From BOG-1112 sp964611335 (GTDB taxonomy: Bacteria; Bdellovibrionota_B; Oligoflexia; Oligoflexales; Bog-1112): a stretch of DNA of 64,000 nucleotides. The position numbers were made by a program, and so were the translations under genes. The notes beneath the pieces are model-generated. The model had not been told where the DNA came from and did not search any database. It was given only the letters and a program-made list of their open reading frames with translations. Positions 16,668 through 25,807 of this stretch are shown piece by piece (position 1 is the first letter of the stretch; each line of letters starts with the position of its first letter). The stretch spans positions 930,001 through 994,000 of the forward strand of contig CAZSXR010000001.1 in the NCBI GenBank assembly GCA_964611335.1, in the 5' to 3' direction.

Positions 16668-17768
16668 ATGAGACACTTTAAAAGTAAAGAAGTCCTACTC
16701 ACAATTTTAAGTTGTGTCGTCTTTTTATCCCTTGTAGCTCTTGTACAAAACTGCTCTGTAAGCCCCTCTACAAAAAATATTAAAGACAATGCACGCAGCC
16801 TTACACCCGTACCTATATCTAATACTTACGTTCCTCCAACACAGATAATAGGTTTTGGTAACCGAGCAGGATTAGCTTTGTTAGATGACAGTCAGGGATT
16901 GGATCTTTTGACTATCGCTTCTTCCATCAATGTTTCTGTCGCTGGTTGTGCAAGTGGTTTTACTATTGGAGCAACTTTGATTCAGTCAGGTGTTGTAAAT
17001 CTTTATAAATTCGATCAGAGCTGTTTGGTCAAATTAGAAAGTTTCGTTTTAGGAACTACAACCTATTCAGCAACAGCAACAGGTGCAACAAATTTTACAA
17101 CATGGTTAGCAGGTGATACCGCTATATTTGCAAATACGATTTCTTCTTCTGATACAATAAAAGTTTTCGTTGCCTCTCAGGTAACACAAGGTGGTGTTAC
17201 AAACACCGATACGATTGCATACAACTTCACAGACATATCTGGTGGTTCAATAAACAGTATTGCGCAAGCTAATGTAAGCTTTCCCGTTCCCTTAACAGTG
17301 ACAGGACATGCAGCCCCTCCCTTCACTCTTTCTACTGCTAAATTTGTACAAACGAATGCAGATGGTTCTGTAAGTATGGCATTCACCTTGCAGTGTACAA
17401 GTGCAGTCACAGGATCTTCAGGAGCCTATTCGTGCGGTGGTGTTCCGCTCACACAATTCTATTATGTCTTTGGTAAAGACAACTATTCACAAGGTGTTAT
17501 TACTGTCACACAAGCAAATGCACTGTTTAGCGGTTCTCCTACACAAGTAACAAGTGGCTTTGAGTTGGGAACGAGTGCTGCAGACCCAAACGGTGGTAGC
17601 ACTGTAACGAATGGTGGTTTTTATACAGGCTCTTTAGTGACAGGAACTGTTGCAGTTTATCCAAGCAACTTGAACAACCTTCTTATGATCCAAGAAAGAG
17701 ACGGTAGTGGTAATGCAGTGTCTTATCTTTACTTCTATATAGACCTTGCTAGCCTTACTGAAAGCTAA
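16668..17768 (+). CDS. Paralogous surface lipoprotein, copy 6 (third of three in tandem)
   Basis: A 366-residue predicted lipoprotein with a signal ending VALVQNC (Asn at -1). AAGGAG lies upstream, at a rather long spacing of 13 nt from ATG 16668. It has the full family pattern: VAGCASGFT, GVVNLYKFDQSCLVKLESF (the usual Asn-Cys is Ser-Cys here), TTYSATATGATNFTTW, VFGKDNYSQG and an end in FYIDLASLTES. It is followed by a strong terminator, which closes the three-gene tandem transcription unit. Confidence 0.82.
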   Translation: MRHFKSKEVLLTILSCVVFLSLVALVQNCSVSPSTKNIKDNARSLTPVPISNTYVPPTQIIGFGNRAGLALLDDSQGLDLLTIASSINVSVAGCASGFTIGATLIQSGVVNLYKFDQSCLVKLESFVLGTTTYSATATGATNFTTWLAGDTAIFANTISSSDTIKVFVASQVTQGGVTNTDTIAYNFTDISGGSINSIAQANVSFPVPLTVTGHAAPPFTLSTAKFVQTNADGSVSMAFTLQCTSAVTGSSGAYSCGGVPLTQFYYVFGKDNYSQGVITVTQANALFSGSPTQVTSGFELGTSAADPNGGSTVTNGGFYTGSLVTGTVAVYPSNLNNLLMIQERDGSGNAVSYLYFYIDLASLTES

Positions 17769-17792
17769 TCATCCTCCCAATCGTCTCAGAAA

Positions 17793-17837
17793 GAAGGCCC
17801 TTGTTTGACCGTAAGGTGGACAAGGGCCTTCTTCTTA
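17793..17837 (+). terminator. Strong terminator after the tandem lipoprotein trio
   Basis: AGAAGGCCCTTGT (17793-17805) pairs over all 13 bases with ACAAGGGCCTTCT (17821-17833) around a 15-nt loop, followed by a short pyrimidine run. It lies 24 nt after copy 6 and before the separately promoted copy 7. Confidence 0.85.
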
Positions 17838-18011
17838 ATAAGGCCCTCCCGAAATAAAATAATCTCCCAACATTTTATATAACCACCTAAAAACAAAGAC
17901 ATAAAAAGATTTTTTTAAAAAATTTAATATCCGCAACTTCATTCCCGACAAGCCTTTTGGAACTTTCGTTCAGGGAAGATCATTAACCCTTTTTCAGAGG
18001 TAGGACGTTTT

Positions 18012-19088
18012 ATGAAAATGCAAACAAACACAAAAAATTCATTGGGTGGGCTAGTGAAGGCTGTCGTCCTTCCTGTGACAGCAGCACTAACCCTTGCTTA
18101 CGGCTTGTGGGACTGCTCAGCAACCACGATGAGTGTGGCACTGAAGCCGGTTTCTGTGCCCGTAGCACTTGAGAAAACAGGTTCAAGTTTGAACTTAACA
18201 GACGGCTTAGGGCTTACTGTTAACACAGGTACAACCTTGAATGTCGCAGTAACAGGCTGCGCCAGCGGTTATACCTACACTGGTACCATTACATCTGTAG
18301 TAAACTTGTATAACGGTGATATCAACTGTAAGGTTAAGTTAACAAGCTTCATTCTTACAATTGGCTCAAGCACCATCACCTACTCAGCAACAGCAACAGG
18401 TGCAACAAACTTCACAACATGGTTAGCAGGTGACACTGCAACTTTCGCAAACACAACTGGTTCAGGTGCAGCATCAGACTTGATCACTGTCTATGTACGA
18501 AATCAGGTTACGCAGACAGCTTTGACAACATTGGATACCGTACTGTACAACTTCACAGATGTACAGGGTAGCACAACATCAAGTGCTGTAACCGATGCTA
18601 TCAGCACACCGGTTCCATTGACTGTGAACGGTAACGCGGCTCCAGACTTTACGTTCTACGATTCACGCATCGTTTCAACAAACGCTAACGGTACTGTAAA
18701 TTTAAAACTACAGTTCCAATGCCCAACGGACGTAACAGGTACAAATCCAAACCAGTCTTGCAGCGGATTGTCTGAAGCAAACATGGATTACCTCCTTGTA
18801 GAAAATACATTCTCTAACGCATCTCTTTCTGTAGCACAGGTTAATGCGATCTTTGCAGCAGGATCTCCTGTTGCAGTTACACAGGATGCTGTTGGTGCTG
18901 CAGCGATTGGTACGCTTTCTAACATGACACACGGTGGTATTGAAACAGGTTCGATGGCCACAGTTGGTGCTCCACTGTATCCTAACCACAAAAACCAATT
19001 GTTTATCATCCGTTTGAGAAATGGAAGTGGTAACACCTTGTCATACGAATACTTCTACGTAGACATTGCAAGTCTTACACAAAGCTAA
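18012..19088 (+). CDS. Paralogous surface lipoprotein, copy 7
   Basis: A 358-residue family member with a signal ending YGLWDC (Asp at -1). It has VTGCASGYT, VVNLYNGDINCKVKLTSF, TYSATATGATNFTTWLAGDTATF, VRNQVTQTALTTLDTV, and the C-terminal SYEYFYVDIASLTQS. It is more diverged from the tandem trio than they are from each other. Separate transcription is suggested by a terminator 180 nt upstream and its own terminator downstream. Function unknown. Confidence 0.82.
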   Translation: MKMQTNTKNSLGGLVKAVVLPVTAALTLAYGLWDCSATTMSVALKPVSVPVALEKTGSSLNLTDGLGLTVNTGTTLNVAVTGCASGYTYTGTITSVVNLYNGDINCKVKLTSFILTIGSSTITYSATATGATNFTTWLAGDTATFANTTGSGAASDLITVYVRNQVTQTALTTLDTVLYNFTDVQGSTTSSAVTDAISTPVPLTVNGNAAPDFTFYDSRIVSTNANGTVNLKLQFQCPTDVTGTNPNQSCSGLSEANMDYLLVENTFSNASLSVAQVNAIFAAGSPVAVTQDAVGAAAIGTLSNMTHGGIETGSMATVGAPLYPNHKNQLFIIRLRNGSGNTLSYEYFYVDIASLTQS

Positions 19089-19118
19089 GAGAGTTCTTAC
19101 ACAAAACACTTCCTCTGC

Positions 19119-19155
19119 TTGTGCTCAGGTTAACCCCTGAGCACAATGTTTTTTT
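19119..19155 (+). terminator. Rho-independent terminator after lipoprotein copy 7
   Basis: TTGTGCTCAGG (19119-19129) pairs perfectly with CCTGAGCACAA (19136-19146) around a 6-nt loop, followed by TG and a run of seven Ts. It is a textbook intrinsic terminator 30 nt past the stop codon. Confidence 0.93.
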
Positions 19156-19223
19156 GGGTTTCTTTCTTCCTGTGCATCCCGCCATACACCAAGGCTTCTA
19201 GGGGATAGTTCCCTTTAAAATTC

Positions 19224-20879
19224 TTAGTTCCAAGAACATTTATTCTGTTTGTAATCCGGTAAATCTGTGAGCACGAGATTGCTAGCTTCACGACTAGCAA
19301 TATACACAGCTATATTTCCGTCGTAGTAACCCAATCGACCTAAAGCTTTCTTCAAAACGCCTCCTGAGCCCTTTAAAACACGCCTTTGGAAGCACATATT
19401 GCTTCGAGGATTACCATCATGAGTACGATATTCTGGAAGCATTTGTGGGTCTTTTACTCGACTGTCATCGACATTAGGACGCTCGTCCCATGAACGTGTC
19501 ATAGCTATTGTGAGATTCAGAACACGCCCACCGAAAGTGATTTGAATGTAACTTGCTTCATCGTTCTTTCCTAGCAAAGGAAAGTTACCTTCAATCTTAA
19601 TGCAGTTGTTGAACCAGGAATCTTCATTTTGGAAATCTAAAGTGTCTGCACTTACAATCTCTTCATTACTGCACACAGGAACTTTGTCCAGTTTAGGTTG
19701 AATCAAGTTCGATTCTTTAACGGGATAAAGTTTGTGGGAAAGTTTTACTTTTTGTTTGATATTTCCACTTTCGATTTTGAAAGTTGCAATCAAAGGAAGG
19801 TGATCGGAGTATCCTTTTCCTGCGTGTATGCTGTAGCCACCTTCTTTTCTCACTTGCCAACGAAGAGGAGTTCCATCTGCATTGAGAAGTTTGGAAGCTT
19901 CTTTTCCAGATTGACCTATAACGCGAAAAGATTGGTCTACATACTGAATGCCACTTTTTTGATAGAAAGAATCGGAAATCAGCATTGCAGAAAGTGTTTG
20001 CCTTTCTCCTCTGAAACTTGTTTCCCACCTGTCATCTTCAGGAAGGTCATACCAAGTGTTATAAAGAAGAGTGGTTCTATCTCCAAGCATCTTATTCTCG
20101 TCACCAGAAGCAATAGCAAGAATAGGTCTTTCATAATAAGCAGAATTTAAATCTCCCAGAACGATCACTCGTACATTGGGATCGTTGGCTTCTTCTTGTG
20201 CAATTTTTGCTTTCAAAATTTCTGCAACTTTGATACGGGCATTTTCCGTTTTCTTCCCACCGATTTTTGATTTCCAATGATTATTGAAAATCAGCATGCG
20301 ATTGCTTCCCTCTTTATACTCTGCAACTTGAATATTGCGCGCAGAAGTTGACAAAGGCTCATCTTCGAAACGAATTTCAACAGAGGGAAGCTCTGTGAGT
20401 GGAACTTTACTTATGATTGCTGGAGTGACAGAAACGGGTTTGTCTTCATTTTGATGACCGAGTATGAAGTAATGGTAACCCATTTTTTCAAACTCTTTTC
20501 GCAGCGTCAGGTTTTTTCCATGCATATCAAAAACATGAGATTCGTTACCAGCACTTTCAAATTCTTGAAGAGCAAGTATTTCAGGCTCTTTTGCCAATTT
20601 AATAACTTGAACGAAGTGCTGAATTTTTGCATCGAGAATTTTTGGGTCATACCAATTTGACGTATCTGCGGCAAAGTCGCTGTATTGCAAAGAACGCAGG
20701 CGTTCTTCTACAGGATGAGAGGCAAGAAATTTACGCCACACTTCAGGTGTGTTGTCAGGTTCGTCATCCCATAAATTTTCAACGTTGTAAGAAAGAACTC
20801 TCAAAGTTTCAGCGGAAAGTGCGTATGTTGACGCAGCTAGAGCGAGACCCATACCCATCAGCAAACCGAGTCTTTTCAT
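19224..20879 (-). CDS. Secreted endonuclease/exonuclease/phosphatase-fold protein
   Basis: A 551-residue protein with a Sec signal peptide (cleavage near TYALSA-E). The first ~370 residues are an EEP (DNase I/sphingomyelinase-like) domain with its catalytic set: Asn in SYNVENL, Glu106 in LALQEFES, His in NNHWKSK, Asp/Asn in LGDLNSAY and the terminal GYSDHLPLIA. About 170 further residues form a Cys-containing C-terminal extension of unknown fold. Likely an extracellular nuclease or phosphodiesterase; which substrate cannot be told from sequence. It stands alone, convergent with lipoprotein copy 7. Confidence 0.87.
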   Translation of the reverse strand: MKRLGLLMGMGLALAASTYALSAETLRVLSYNVENLWDDEPDNTPEVWRKFLASHPVEERLRSLQYSDFAADTSNWYDPKILDAKIQHFVQVIKLAKEPEILALQEFESAGNESHVFDMHGKNLTLRKEFEKMGYHYFILGHQNEDKPVSVTPAIISKVPLTELPSVEIRFEDEPLSTSARNIQVAEYKEGSNRMLIFNNHWKSKIGGKKTENARIKVAEILKAKIAQEEANDPNVRVIVLGDLNSAYYERPILAIASGDENKMLGDRTTLLYNTWYDLPEDDRWETSFRGERQTLSAMLISDSFYQKSGIQYVDQSFRVIGQSGKEASKLLNADGTPLRWQVRKEGGYSIHAGKGYSDHLPLIATFKIESGNIKQKVKLSHKLYPVKESNLIQPKLDKVPVCSNEEIVSADTLDFQNEDSWFNNCIKIEGNFPLLGKNDEASYIQITFGGRVLNLTIAMTRSWDERPNVDDSRVKDPQMLPEYRTHDGNPRSNMCFQRRVLKGSGGVLKKALGRLGYYDGNIAVYIASREASNLVLTDLPDYKQNKCSWN

Positions 20880-20985
20880 CTTTTACTCCATTGTGAGATT
20901 TTTCAAATCTTATACACAAGACGGCTTTCAGAAAATATGATTCACTCTGCGACGTAATTAAGGACATAAGGAAAGAAACAAGCAG

Positions 20986-22305
20986 ATGGCAACAGATATA
21001 ATAAAAATCCCAGGATCGAAAAGCATAAGTAACAGAGCCATACTTCTTGCAAGTCTTGCAAATGGCTGTAGCCATATCACAAACGCGCTGCATTCAGAAG
21101 ATACACGTTGGATGCTAGATATATGCAAAAAACTAGGCGCTGAAATCCATGAACACGAAAACGGGGACATCTACATACAAGGAGTTGGCGGAAAATTTAA
21201 AGCCTGCGCAGAAACACTCTATGTAGGAAACGCAGGAACCTGCGCACGTTTTCTTTGCGCGGCATTGCTTTGTGGAAAAGGAACTTACACTCTCGATGGC
21301 AATACGCGCATGAGAGAACGGCCGATGTCAGAACTCATCAATGTTTTGCGCTTACTCGGGGCTAATATCGTTTGCTTAAACAAAGAAGGTTTTCTTCCTC
21401 TTTCCATAGAAGCAGATTCAAAACCAAAAGGAGGAAAGGTTTACATTCGAGGAGATGTGAGCTCGCAATATCTAAGCGCCTTACTTATGCTTGCACCTCT
21501 TACTCAAGATGGAATTGAAATTGAAAGTTCAAAGAGCTTTGTATCTTCGAGTTACATAGACATGACATGTTCCATGATGGAAATTTTTGGAGCCCATGTT
21601 GAAAAAGATATAGAATCCCATACCTACACTGTCCTAGGTCTTCAAAAGTACACTGCTACAAACTTTAAAATCCCTGCGGATGCTTCCTCTGCATCTTATT
21701 TTTTTGCCCTTGCGGCACTGACAGGAGAAAAAATTACAGTGAAAGGTTTGCATGAATATCCGATTCAAGGGGATTTACAATTTGCAAATCTGCTTAAAGT
21801 TATGGGTGCATGTGTTCTTTTCGAAAACGATTCTGTCAGCGTTTGGAGACCTAAAAATAAACCACTAACCGGAATAAGTGTTGACATGAAAGATATCAGC
21901 GACGTGGTGCCAACCCTAGCTGTTGTCGCTATGTTTGCAGAAGGTCCCACCGAAATTCGTAATGTTGCACACATGAGAGGAAAAGAATGTGATCGCATTC
22001 ACGCTTTGTGTACCGAGCTTCGCAAATGCGGAGCAAACATTACAGAATATGAAGATGGTTTGAAAATCATTCCTCCACAAAAATTAGAAACAAATGTCCA
22101 CATTCAAACTTACGATGATCATCGCATAGCAATGGCTTTTGCAATACTAGGTCAATGTGTCCCCGATATCTCACTTGAAAATCCACTTTGTGTTCGTAAA
22201 ACTTTCCCAGATTTTTTTTCTGAATTAAATAGGTTATTGTTTGGTGAAAAATTAAAAAACGATTTTTTCATAAGCGATACAAATAACTTTTACAAAATTT
22301 CCTGA
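20986..22305 (+). CDS. aroA: 3-phosphoshikimate 1-carboxyvinyltransferase (EPSP synthase)
   Basis: The shikimate-pathway enzyme that joins PEP to shikimate-3-phosphate, cytoplasmic. Length 439 is normal. Motifs are complete: PGSKSISNRA at the N-terminus, GNAGTCARFL for PEP binding, RMRERPMSEL, RGDVSSQYLSAL, the catalytic Asp in DISDVVPTLAV, RGKECDRI and YDDHRIAMAFA near the end. The last ~25 residues (from FGEKLKN on) are a variable tail beyond the usual end. The gene is not next to other aro genes. Confidence 0.96.
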   Translation: MATDIIKIPGSKSISNRAILLASLANGCSHITNALHSEDTRWMLDICKKLGAEIHEHENGDIYIQGVGGKFKACAETLYVGNAGTCARFLCAALLCGKGTYTLDGNTRMRERPMSELINVLRLLGANIVCLNKEGFLPLSIEADSKPKGGKVYIRGDVSSQYLSALLMLAPLTQDGIEIESSKSFVSSSYIDMTCSMMEIFGAHVEKDIESHTYTVLGLQKYTATNFKIPADASSASYFFALAALTGEKITVKGLHEYPIQGDLQFANLLKVMGACVLFENDSVSVWRPKNKPLTGISVDMKDISDVVPTLAVVAMFAEGPTEIRNVAHMRGKECDRIHALCTELRKCGANITEYEDGLKIIPPQKLETNVHIQTYDDHRIAMAFAILGQCVPDISLENPLCVRKTFPDFFSELNRLLFGEKLKNDFFISDTNNFYKIS

Positions 22306-22368
22306 TATATCTTTACAGTTTTATTTCAAAAAAACCGATGCCTTTGTATACCAAACAGGAGGGCATCA

Positions 22369-24024
22369 ATGAAATTCCGTGGGTTTATTTTAACATTTCT
22401 ACTAATGGGACTACCATTTTGCAGCAAAGGTGGAACTACAAAGGGGTCAAAAAGCAATGCGGCAACAATGCTTATAGGAACCTCGACTTCAACAATGATC
22501 GCAAATAGTATTGCAGGAACTACGACCACCCCTCAGCTGTCGGAAGAGCCGACAGATACCGCTAGCGCCACAAGTACGAGCATAGAAACAGAGGATAACA
22601 GCATCATTGCAGATGTTGTCGATGCAGCAGCTTCAAGTACAGCAACAACGACCGAAACAGATACAACAACGGGTTCCTCAAGTACTATAACGACAAATCT
22701 ACCAACAGGAACAAATGTTGTAGCGAGTCAAAGCACAAGCACCGACACAACAACCGAAACAGATTTCAGCCACCCGCGTATACAAGCTATGGCAACTTTG
22801 ATTTTTAATACCACAGGAGTTGCTCTCACAGGAACCATCACATCCACACAGTTTATCAACGCTATGATTCTCATACGTACTGCTAAAAGAGGAATACTCA
22901 GCACACAACAACTTACAAACGTTACAACACGTCTGACTGCAGATTTTAACAAGTTTGCAACAAACGGGGCTTTGTCTTTAAGCCAATTGGAACAATTGCT
23001 TCTCGCTCAAAGAGAGAGAGTACGTCTCTTTAGACGCCATGGTGGCTACCATAAGGATGAGGCGAAAGAAAAGCATAGTGATTGGGGGAAGCACTCGGCT
23101 TGGGTACCAGACACCGACTGCAAACCTGGACGTCCTTGCAAAATTAATGGAATAAACAATTACGAAGGTTGGGGCATAGTGAGAGGCGGTCACTTAGTCA
23201 GTGGTCAGGAAATGAATTGGAACGACATTCTCAAAACTTATGACAAAAATAATGACCGCATGCTTAATGAAACAGAATTTGGAGCCTACATCACAGATAT
23301 TTACGTACGTATGTATGCAAGATCAGCACGCACAGGCATGGGATTCAACGTTGCTCAACCTGTCTGGGCTACAGTTCTTAGTACTTATGATACAAATAAA
23401 GATGGATTACTAAACCAACAAGAATTCGAAGCTTGGAACAAAGATTGGGATAATCGATTGAGTACAAATTTCCAAAGCACTTGCGGAACAGTCGTATCCG
23501 TTCTATCAGGAAAAAAATACCCCGTTGGAACACCAAATGTTTGCGTCTCTGATAAGCTAAGCTTTCCGATAATGAATTCAAATGCAAGTTGTCCTATAGA
23601 TGCTGCATGCGGTCAACCGCTTATGCAAGGAGGAACGATTATACCAAATGGAATTGAAAGAGTATGTGTAAGAACGTCATCGAATACCGTACCGGGCCTA
23701 ACAATTCGATCAAATGCCACACAAGTTTGTGGGGTTGTAGTTAACAGTCAAAATGTTCCTATTGATCCAGTTCATCCTATTGATCCAGTTCATCCTATTG
23801 ATCCAGTTCATCCTATTGATCCACCAGATGTTCATCGCATACTCCCTGGGGAAATGGATGGGTATCGGATCTGTATAAGACCTTCTAACTCCACAAATTC
23901 CAGGATTGTATGCGGTACACCATGTGGAAAGGGATGTGTTAACTGTAAGGATCCAAACGATCCTACAACAGGAACATGTGGAACTCAGATTCCCATTCTA
24001 TACCCACCCCCTCCTGCTGAGTAA
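22369..24024 (+). CDS. EF-hand lipoprotein with Ser/Thr-rich stalk and IDPVHP repeats
   Basis: A 551-residue predicted lipoprotein (signal ending GLPFC, Cys18). Residues about 25-135 are a low-complexity Ser/Thr stalk. Two EF-hand calcium loops follow: Asp292-Glu303 (DKNNDRMLNETE) and Asp341-Glu352 (DTNKDGLLNQQE), separated by one helix pair as in a classic EF pair. The C-terminal third is Cys-rich and contains three perfect IDPVHP repeats. It is probably a calcium-binding surface protein. AGGAGG is 6 nt before ATG; the GATGCC/GGCATC arms (22337-22342/22362-22367) bracket this ribosome site. Confidence 0.82.
   Translation: MKFRGFILTFLLMGLPFCSKGGTTKGSKSNAATMLIGTSTSTMIANSIAGTTTTPQLSEEPTDTASATSTSIETEDNSIIADVVDAAASSTATTTETDTTTGSSSTITTNLPTGTNVVASQSTSTDTTTETDFSHPRIQAMATLIFNTTGVALTGTITSTQFINAMILIRTAKRGILSTQQLTNVTTRLTADFNKFATNGALSLSQLEQLLLAQRERVRLFRRHGGYHKDEAKEKHSDWGKHSAWVPDTDCKPGRPCKINGINNYEGWGIVRGGHLVSGQEMNWNDILKTYDKNNDRMLNETEFGAYITDIYVRMYARSARTGMGFNVAQPVWATVLSTYDTNKDGLLNQQEFEAWNKDWDNRLSTNFQSTCGTVVSVLSGKKYPVGTPNVCVSDKLSFPIMNSNASCPIDAACGQPLMQGGTIIPNGIERVCVRTSSNTVPGLTIRSNATQVCGVVVNSQNVPIDPVHPIDPVHPIDPVHPIDPPDVHRILPGEMDGYRICIRPSNSTNSRIVCGTPCGKGCVNCKDPNDPTTGTCGTQIPILYPPPPAE
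23761..23822 (+). repeat. 18-bp coding tandem repeat
   Basis: Three exact copies of an 18-bp unit (23761-23778, 23779-23796, 23797-23814) plus a partial fourth, encoding IDPVHP each time. Exact nucleotide identity suggests recent slippage, so copy number may vary between strains. Confidence 0.95.
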
Positions 24025-24032
24025 AGTTTACC

Positions 24033-24644
24033 TTACCGACCTACGAGTTTTAATAACTCATGAGCTTGATCAAAAATAAAGTCAGGTTCATAAGTTTCCA
24101 ACAAAGTTCGTTCATTAAAGCCCCAACTCACAGATGCACAAGAAATACCTGCTTTTTTTGCAGCTTGAATATCTCTTGCTTCATCACCAATATAAATTGT
24201 TTCTTTGGGGTGCAACTTACAATTCTTCAAAGTTTTTTTAATCCCATAAGACTTTCCAAAAAGAGATAAAGTACCCACAACCATTTCAAAGGTGTTTTCC
24301 AATTTTTGTATTCTCAGAAATTCTTCCACATTCTCTGAGGAATTCGAAGTACACAAAAACAAACGAGCACCTTGATTTCTCAATGCTGTCAACGTCTCTC
24401 CCATTCCTTCTATAAGCATCAATGTGGGAAGAAATTTTTTATACTCAGCTCGTGCCTTCAGTATAAGTTTGGGAAGTTGCAACTTACCGACTTCAAGATT
24501 GGATATAATTTGGTGTACAGGATATTTACGAAGTTCTTTAAAAGGAGGAGCTTTAATTTGAAGGCTCTCAACGACGCCTCTATAAACTGTTTCTCCAGAA
24601 TCCACAATAGTTCCATCAAAATCAAAAACTAAATTTTTAAACAT
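24033..24644 (-). CDS. HAD-superfamily hydrolase, phosphoglycolate phosphatase-like
   Basis: A 203-residue cytoplasmic phosphatase of the HAD superfamily. It has motif I DFDGTIVDS with the nucleophile Asp, motif II in FLCTSNSS, the Lys in the GKSYGIKK region, and motif IV YIGDEARDIQAAKKAG. A helical cap sits between motifs I and II (subfamily IA). The closest functional analogues are Gph/PGP or pyrophosphatase PpaX-type enzymes, but substrate cannot be assigned. It lies 16 nt upstream-adjacent to the minus-strand lipoprotein gene's end and converges on the EF-hand gene. Confidence 0.88.
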   Translation of the reverse strand: MFKNLVFDFDGTIVDSGETVYRGVVESLQIKAPPFKELRKYPVHQIISNLEVGKLQLPKLILKARAEYKKFLPTLMLIEGMGETLTALRNQGARLFLCTSNSSENVEEFLRIQKLENTFEMVVGTLSLFGKSYGIKKTLKNCKLHPKETIYIGDEARDIQAAKKAGISCASVSWGFNERTLLETYEPDFIFDQAHELLKLVGR

Positions 24645-24660
24645 ATAATCCTACGTTATT

Positions 24661-25668
24661 TTATGGTGAACATACTTTAGCTTCAATGCCGTTGTACAAT
24701 GCAGCTACCTCTGTAACCTGATCATGATACAAAGCATTGGCAATTTCAGCTGTACCTATAGTCATCACATCCTGAATGATTCTTGATGCAAAGGAACTCG
24801 CAGCAGCTTCAGCTGAAGGAATATCATTCAAAGTGATGTTATAGTTCAATTCAAGGGCAGTTCCATTCGCGGCTTGAAGTTGATCAAAAGCGGCTACCGA
24901 AGAAGCTGTAACATTCTTTCCTACCTGAAATGTTGGCAATGTTCCCTTTTGCATATACGGATACAAATTCTTATTCCCAAAATTGTAAACTTGTACAAGA
25001 ATTCCGTTCAAAGTGGAATCGAAAGAAGCTGTTGCGAGACCTTTAAAATTTGCAATCCCCGTTAAAGATCGGGGAGTATACCACCTCATAGCTTTAGGGT
25101 CCTGCCATGAATAGAAAACATCATGTGTGTTATTGGTAGAAAAAAATACGTAGTAAACACCACTAGAATCGACGGCTGCCGTGTATGCAGCATAGGCACC
25201 GATCTTATCTACACGCATATCTTTTGAAATAATCCCTAAAGAATTTTTAAATCGCGTAGCAAGGGTAAGTGGTGAATTGTCTACACCTGGACTGAGATCT
25301 TCAATCACATATGCATGAGAAAGATTAGAACCGCACTTGTAGAATTGATCTATACGCCTAGTCTTTTTAACGTTCGGTTTAGGTGTATTGAGATTATTCA
25401 AAAATTGCTGACTATTCTGCACCGCTGCAGTGACTTGCGTACTCACCTGATTGATGTCTGAAGATGTGAACGTAGGGATGGTAAAATTGTTTGTTTGAGA
25501 ATTTGTTGAATTTAAAGATGTCGATAAACCACCTTGCCCACCAGATTGAGAGCCCAGTTGTGCATTTTTAGTCGTCGACTTTGTGGAAAAAGGTGTACTG
25601 GGTGGATTACAAGACATCACTAGAAAACTCAAGATCACACCTGTCATGTTGAAAAGATGCTCTTTCAT
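24661..25668 (-). CDS. Lipoprotein of unknown function
   Basis: A 335-residue predicted lipoprotein: the signal ends FLVMSC-N, with a Ser/Thr/Gly/Asn-rich linker to about residue 100. The rest (from the FYKCGSNLSHAYV segment) looks globular, with a C-terminal Ala-rich helix and Cys close to the C-terminus, possibly disulfide-bonded to the early Cys. No family recognised, and not part of the seven-copy family. It is transcribed just before the HAD phosphatase gene, divergent from sdaA. Confidence 0.7.
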   Translation of the reverse strand: MKEHLFNMTGVILSFLVMSCNPPSTPFSTKSTTKNAQLGSQSGGQGGLSTSLNSTNSQTNNFTIPTFTSSDINQVSTQVTAAVQNSQQFLNNLNTPKPNVKKTRRIDQFYKCGSNLSHAYVIEDLSPGVDNSPLTLATRFKNSLGIISKDMRVDKIGAYAAYTAAVDSSGVYYVFFSTNNTHDVFYSWQDPKAMRWYTPRSLTGIANFKGLATASFDSTLNGILVQVYNFGNKNLYPYMQKGTLPTFQVGKNVTASSVAAFDQLQAANGTALELNYNITLNDIPSAEAAASSFASRIIQDVMTIGTAEIANALYHDQVTEVAALYNGIEAKVCSP

Positions 25669-25807
25669 ATACTTCTTTCCTTATATTTTTCTGCAAAGCA
25701 TCTATCGGTAATAAAACCAGCTTTCTTAGCTTCCCATCTGAAAGAATTTGCAATTAATGAGAGATCCAGTAAAGTAGGAAAAAGCCAACGCACCTGAGGA
25801 TATTTTT

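Noticed and set aside
23761..23822. Possible CRISPR-like direct repeats here and at 33712-33759
   Set aside because: Units are contiguous without spacers, lie in frame inside clear coding regions and have no cas genes nearby; they are coding tandem repeats.
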